Origin: Prevotellaceae bacterium
Lineage (GTDB): Bacteria > Bacteroidota > Bacteroidia > Bacteroidales > Bacteroidaceae
Assembly (NCBI GenBank): GCA_021204545.1
Contig: JAJPZF010000080.1
Coordinates: 1-6,635, forward strand
Direction: 5' to 3'
Length of the DNA: 6,635 nt
Shown: in pieces, positions 5,830 to 6,635 of the stretch
How positions within the stretch are numbered: position 1 is the stretch's first letter
Layout of the letters: every line of letters starts with the position of its first letter
Made by a program: the position numbers and the translations under genes
Notes under the pieces: generated by a model
The model's database searches: none
Told to the model about the DNA's origin: nothing
The model's input: the letters and a program-made list of their open reading frames with translations, nothing else

Positions 5830-6635
5830 TTACTTCTTGCCCCAGAAGTCTTCCTCCGCTTTCTGCTGGGCGATGTATGCGTCGTAGGCTGCCTTTGCCT
5901 TGGCGTTCGCGGCGGCGTTAGCCTGCGCTGCCTTGATCTTGTCGCTGAGGCGGTTGGCCGAGCCGCTCACGGTGATGTCGGCGGCGGCTGCGTCTGTGCA
6001 GCAAGTGAGTGCCTGAGGATACTGCCCGAGTGCGGTGAACACGATGGCTTTCTTAAGGCAAGCCTGCCCCGTGAGATCTGCGTCATACTCCGTCGCGCGG
6101 TCGAGATAAACCTGGGCGCCAGTGTACTGTTTGCCGTTGATAAGGCTGGAGGCGATGTTCATGCAGATGCGCCCGCGGGTCTTGTCTGTGGTGCAAAGCT
6201 CGAGGGCCTTGTTGTAGTAGGTCAGCATGTCGTCCATCTTTCCCTGCTGCTTGCTGTACTGTGCCATGCCGATTGCGCTCTCGTAGGTCGGCTCTATGTC
6301 GTAGGCGTACTTGGCGGCAGTGTAATAAACGTCGGTGTCGTCGCACTCGTTGTTCGAGAGCACGTTCATCGCGCTGCGAAGGTAGTTGAGGTTATCCTTG
6401 TTCTGTTCCACCTTCGGGGTGTACATCGCTATAAGCTGCTCGCGGTTTGCCGCCCCGCTTTCGGCGAATGTCTGCTCGATGACGGCCAAGGGGCGGTCGT
6501 ACTCGTCGACGATCAATTGCGCCTTGTCGGGGTCGGTCTCCTCCTTGGCGAGCTGGAGCATCTTGTCGCAGACCTCGCGCCCCGACAGGTAATCGTTGAG
6601 GAACTGCTCGCGGAAGAAGTCGTTGTCCACCTTGT
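5830..6635 (-). CDS. Tetratricopeptide-repeat protein, probably exported (N-terminus beyond window edge)
   Basis: The frame is open to the right edge, so this is the C-terminal 268 codons of a longer protein; a GTG at 6630 could start it, but the upstream AAG codon and homologues suggest it simply continues. Numbering from 6630: residues 5-30 (FFREQFLNDYLSGREVCDKM) open a helical segment, 54-90 continue it (FAESGAANREQL, YTPKVEQNKDNLNYL), and degenerate TPR-like helix pairs run about 101-146 (YYTAAKYAY, AIGMAQYSKQQGKMDDMLTYYNKALEL), 153-186 and 188-215 (KKAIVFTALGQYPQAL). An Ala/Lys-rich helix (230-258) precedes the C-terminal DFWGKK. I recall related Bacteroides proteins that are longer and made with signal peptides, so a periplasmic scaffold role is plausible but inferred. 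It carries no catalytic motif. Its own terminator follows about 50 bp downstream. Confidence 0.85.
   Translation of the reverse strand, partial: KVDNDFFREQFLNDYLSGREVCDKMLQLAKEETDPDKAQLIVDEYDRPLAVIEQTFAESGAANREQLIAMYTPKVEQNKDNLNYLRSAMNVLSNNECDDTDVYYTAAKYAYDIEPTYESAIGMAQYSKQQGKMDDMLTYYNKALELCTTDKTRGRICMNIASSLINGKQYTGAQVYLDRATEYDADLTGQACLKKAIVFTALGQYPQALTCCTDAAAADITVSGSANRLSDKIKAAQANAAANAKAKAAYDAYIAQQKAEEDFWGKK

Noticed and set aside
6628..6630. GTG as the start codon of the TPR gene
   Set aside because: The frame stays open to the window edge, no signal peptide follows the GTG, and related proteins as I recall them have an N-terminal export signal and are longer.

Overview
This window looks like chromosomal DNA from a GC-rich member of the Bacteroidales (Prevotellaceae, Bacteroidaceae or a near relative). 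The evidence is a DUF5723-type outer-membrane protein, a lipoprotein with an acidic stretch after the lipidated cysteine, a GH20 beta-hexosaminidase of a subfamily I know from Bacteroides, a promoter matching the TTTG-N19-TAnnTTTG consensus of this phylum, and no Shine-Dalgarno sequences. I cannot name the genus.

Layout, left to right. (1) 1-2874, minus strand: a two-gene operon. The upstream gene (1135-2874) encodes a large predicted surface lipoprotein of unknown function. The downstream gene (1-1098, cut by the left edge) encodes a DUF5723 beta-barrel-like outer-membrane protein. The two are almost contiguous. (2) 2875-3211: the divergent intergenic region, with a textbook Bacteroidetes promoter facing right. 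(3) 3212-5281, plus strand: a complete, apparently monocistronic secreted GH20 enzyme with its catalytic Asp-Glu pair intact and a C-terminal accessory domain. (4) 5282-5829: a gene-free stretch filled with nested inverted repeats (about 5350-5594), a small hairpin, a 22-bp tandem repeat (5649-5708) and a terminator (5739-5778) serving the gene to the right. (5) 5830-6635, minus strand: the C-terminal 268 codons of a tetratricopeptide-repeat protein whose N-terminus lies past the right edge.

Functionally this is cell-envelope and glycan-use territory. The lipoprotein and barrel probably act together at the outer membrane. The GH20 enzyme would remove terminal N-acetylhexosamine from glycans in the periplasm or at the surface, and no SusC/SusD pair or regulator is present to place it in a polysaccharide utilization locus. 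I found no mobile-element gene, CRISPR array, tRNA or rRNA, and nothing that amounts to a clear new defence or biosynthetic system. The least explained parts are the palindromic element with its tandem repeats, and the lipoprotein/DUF5723 pair.
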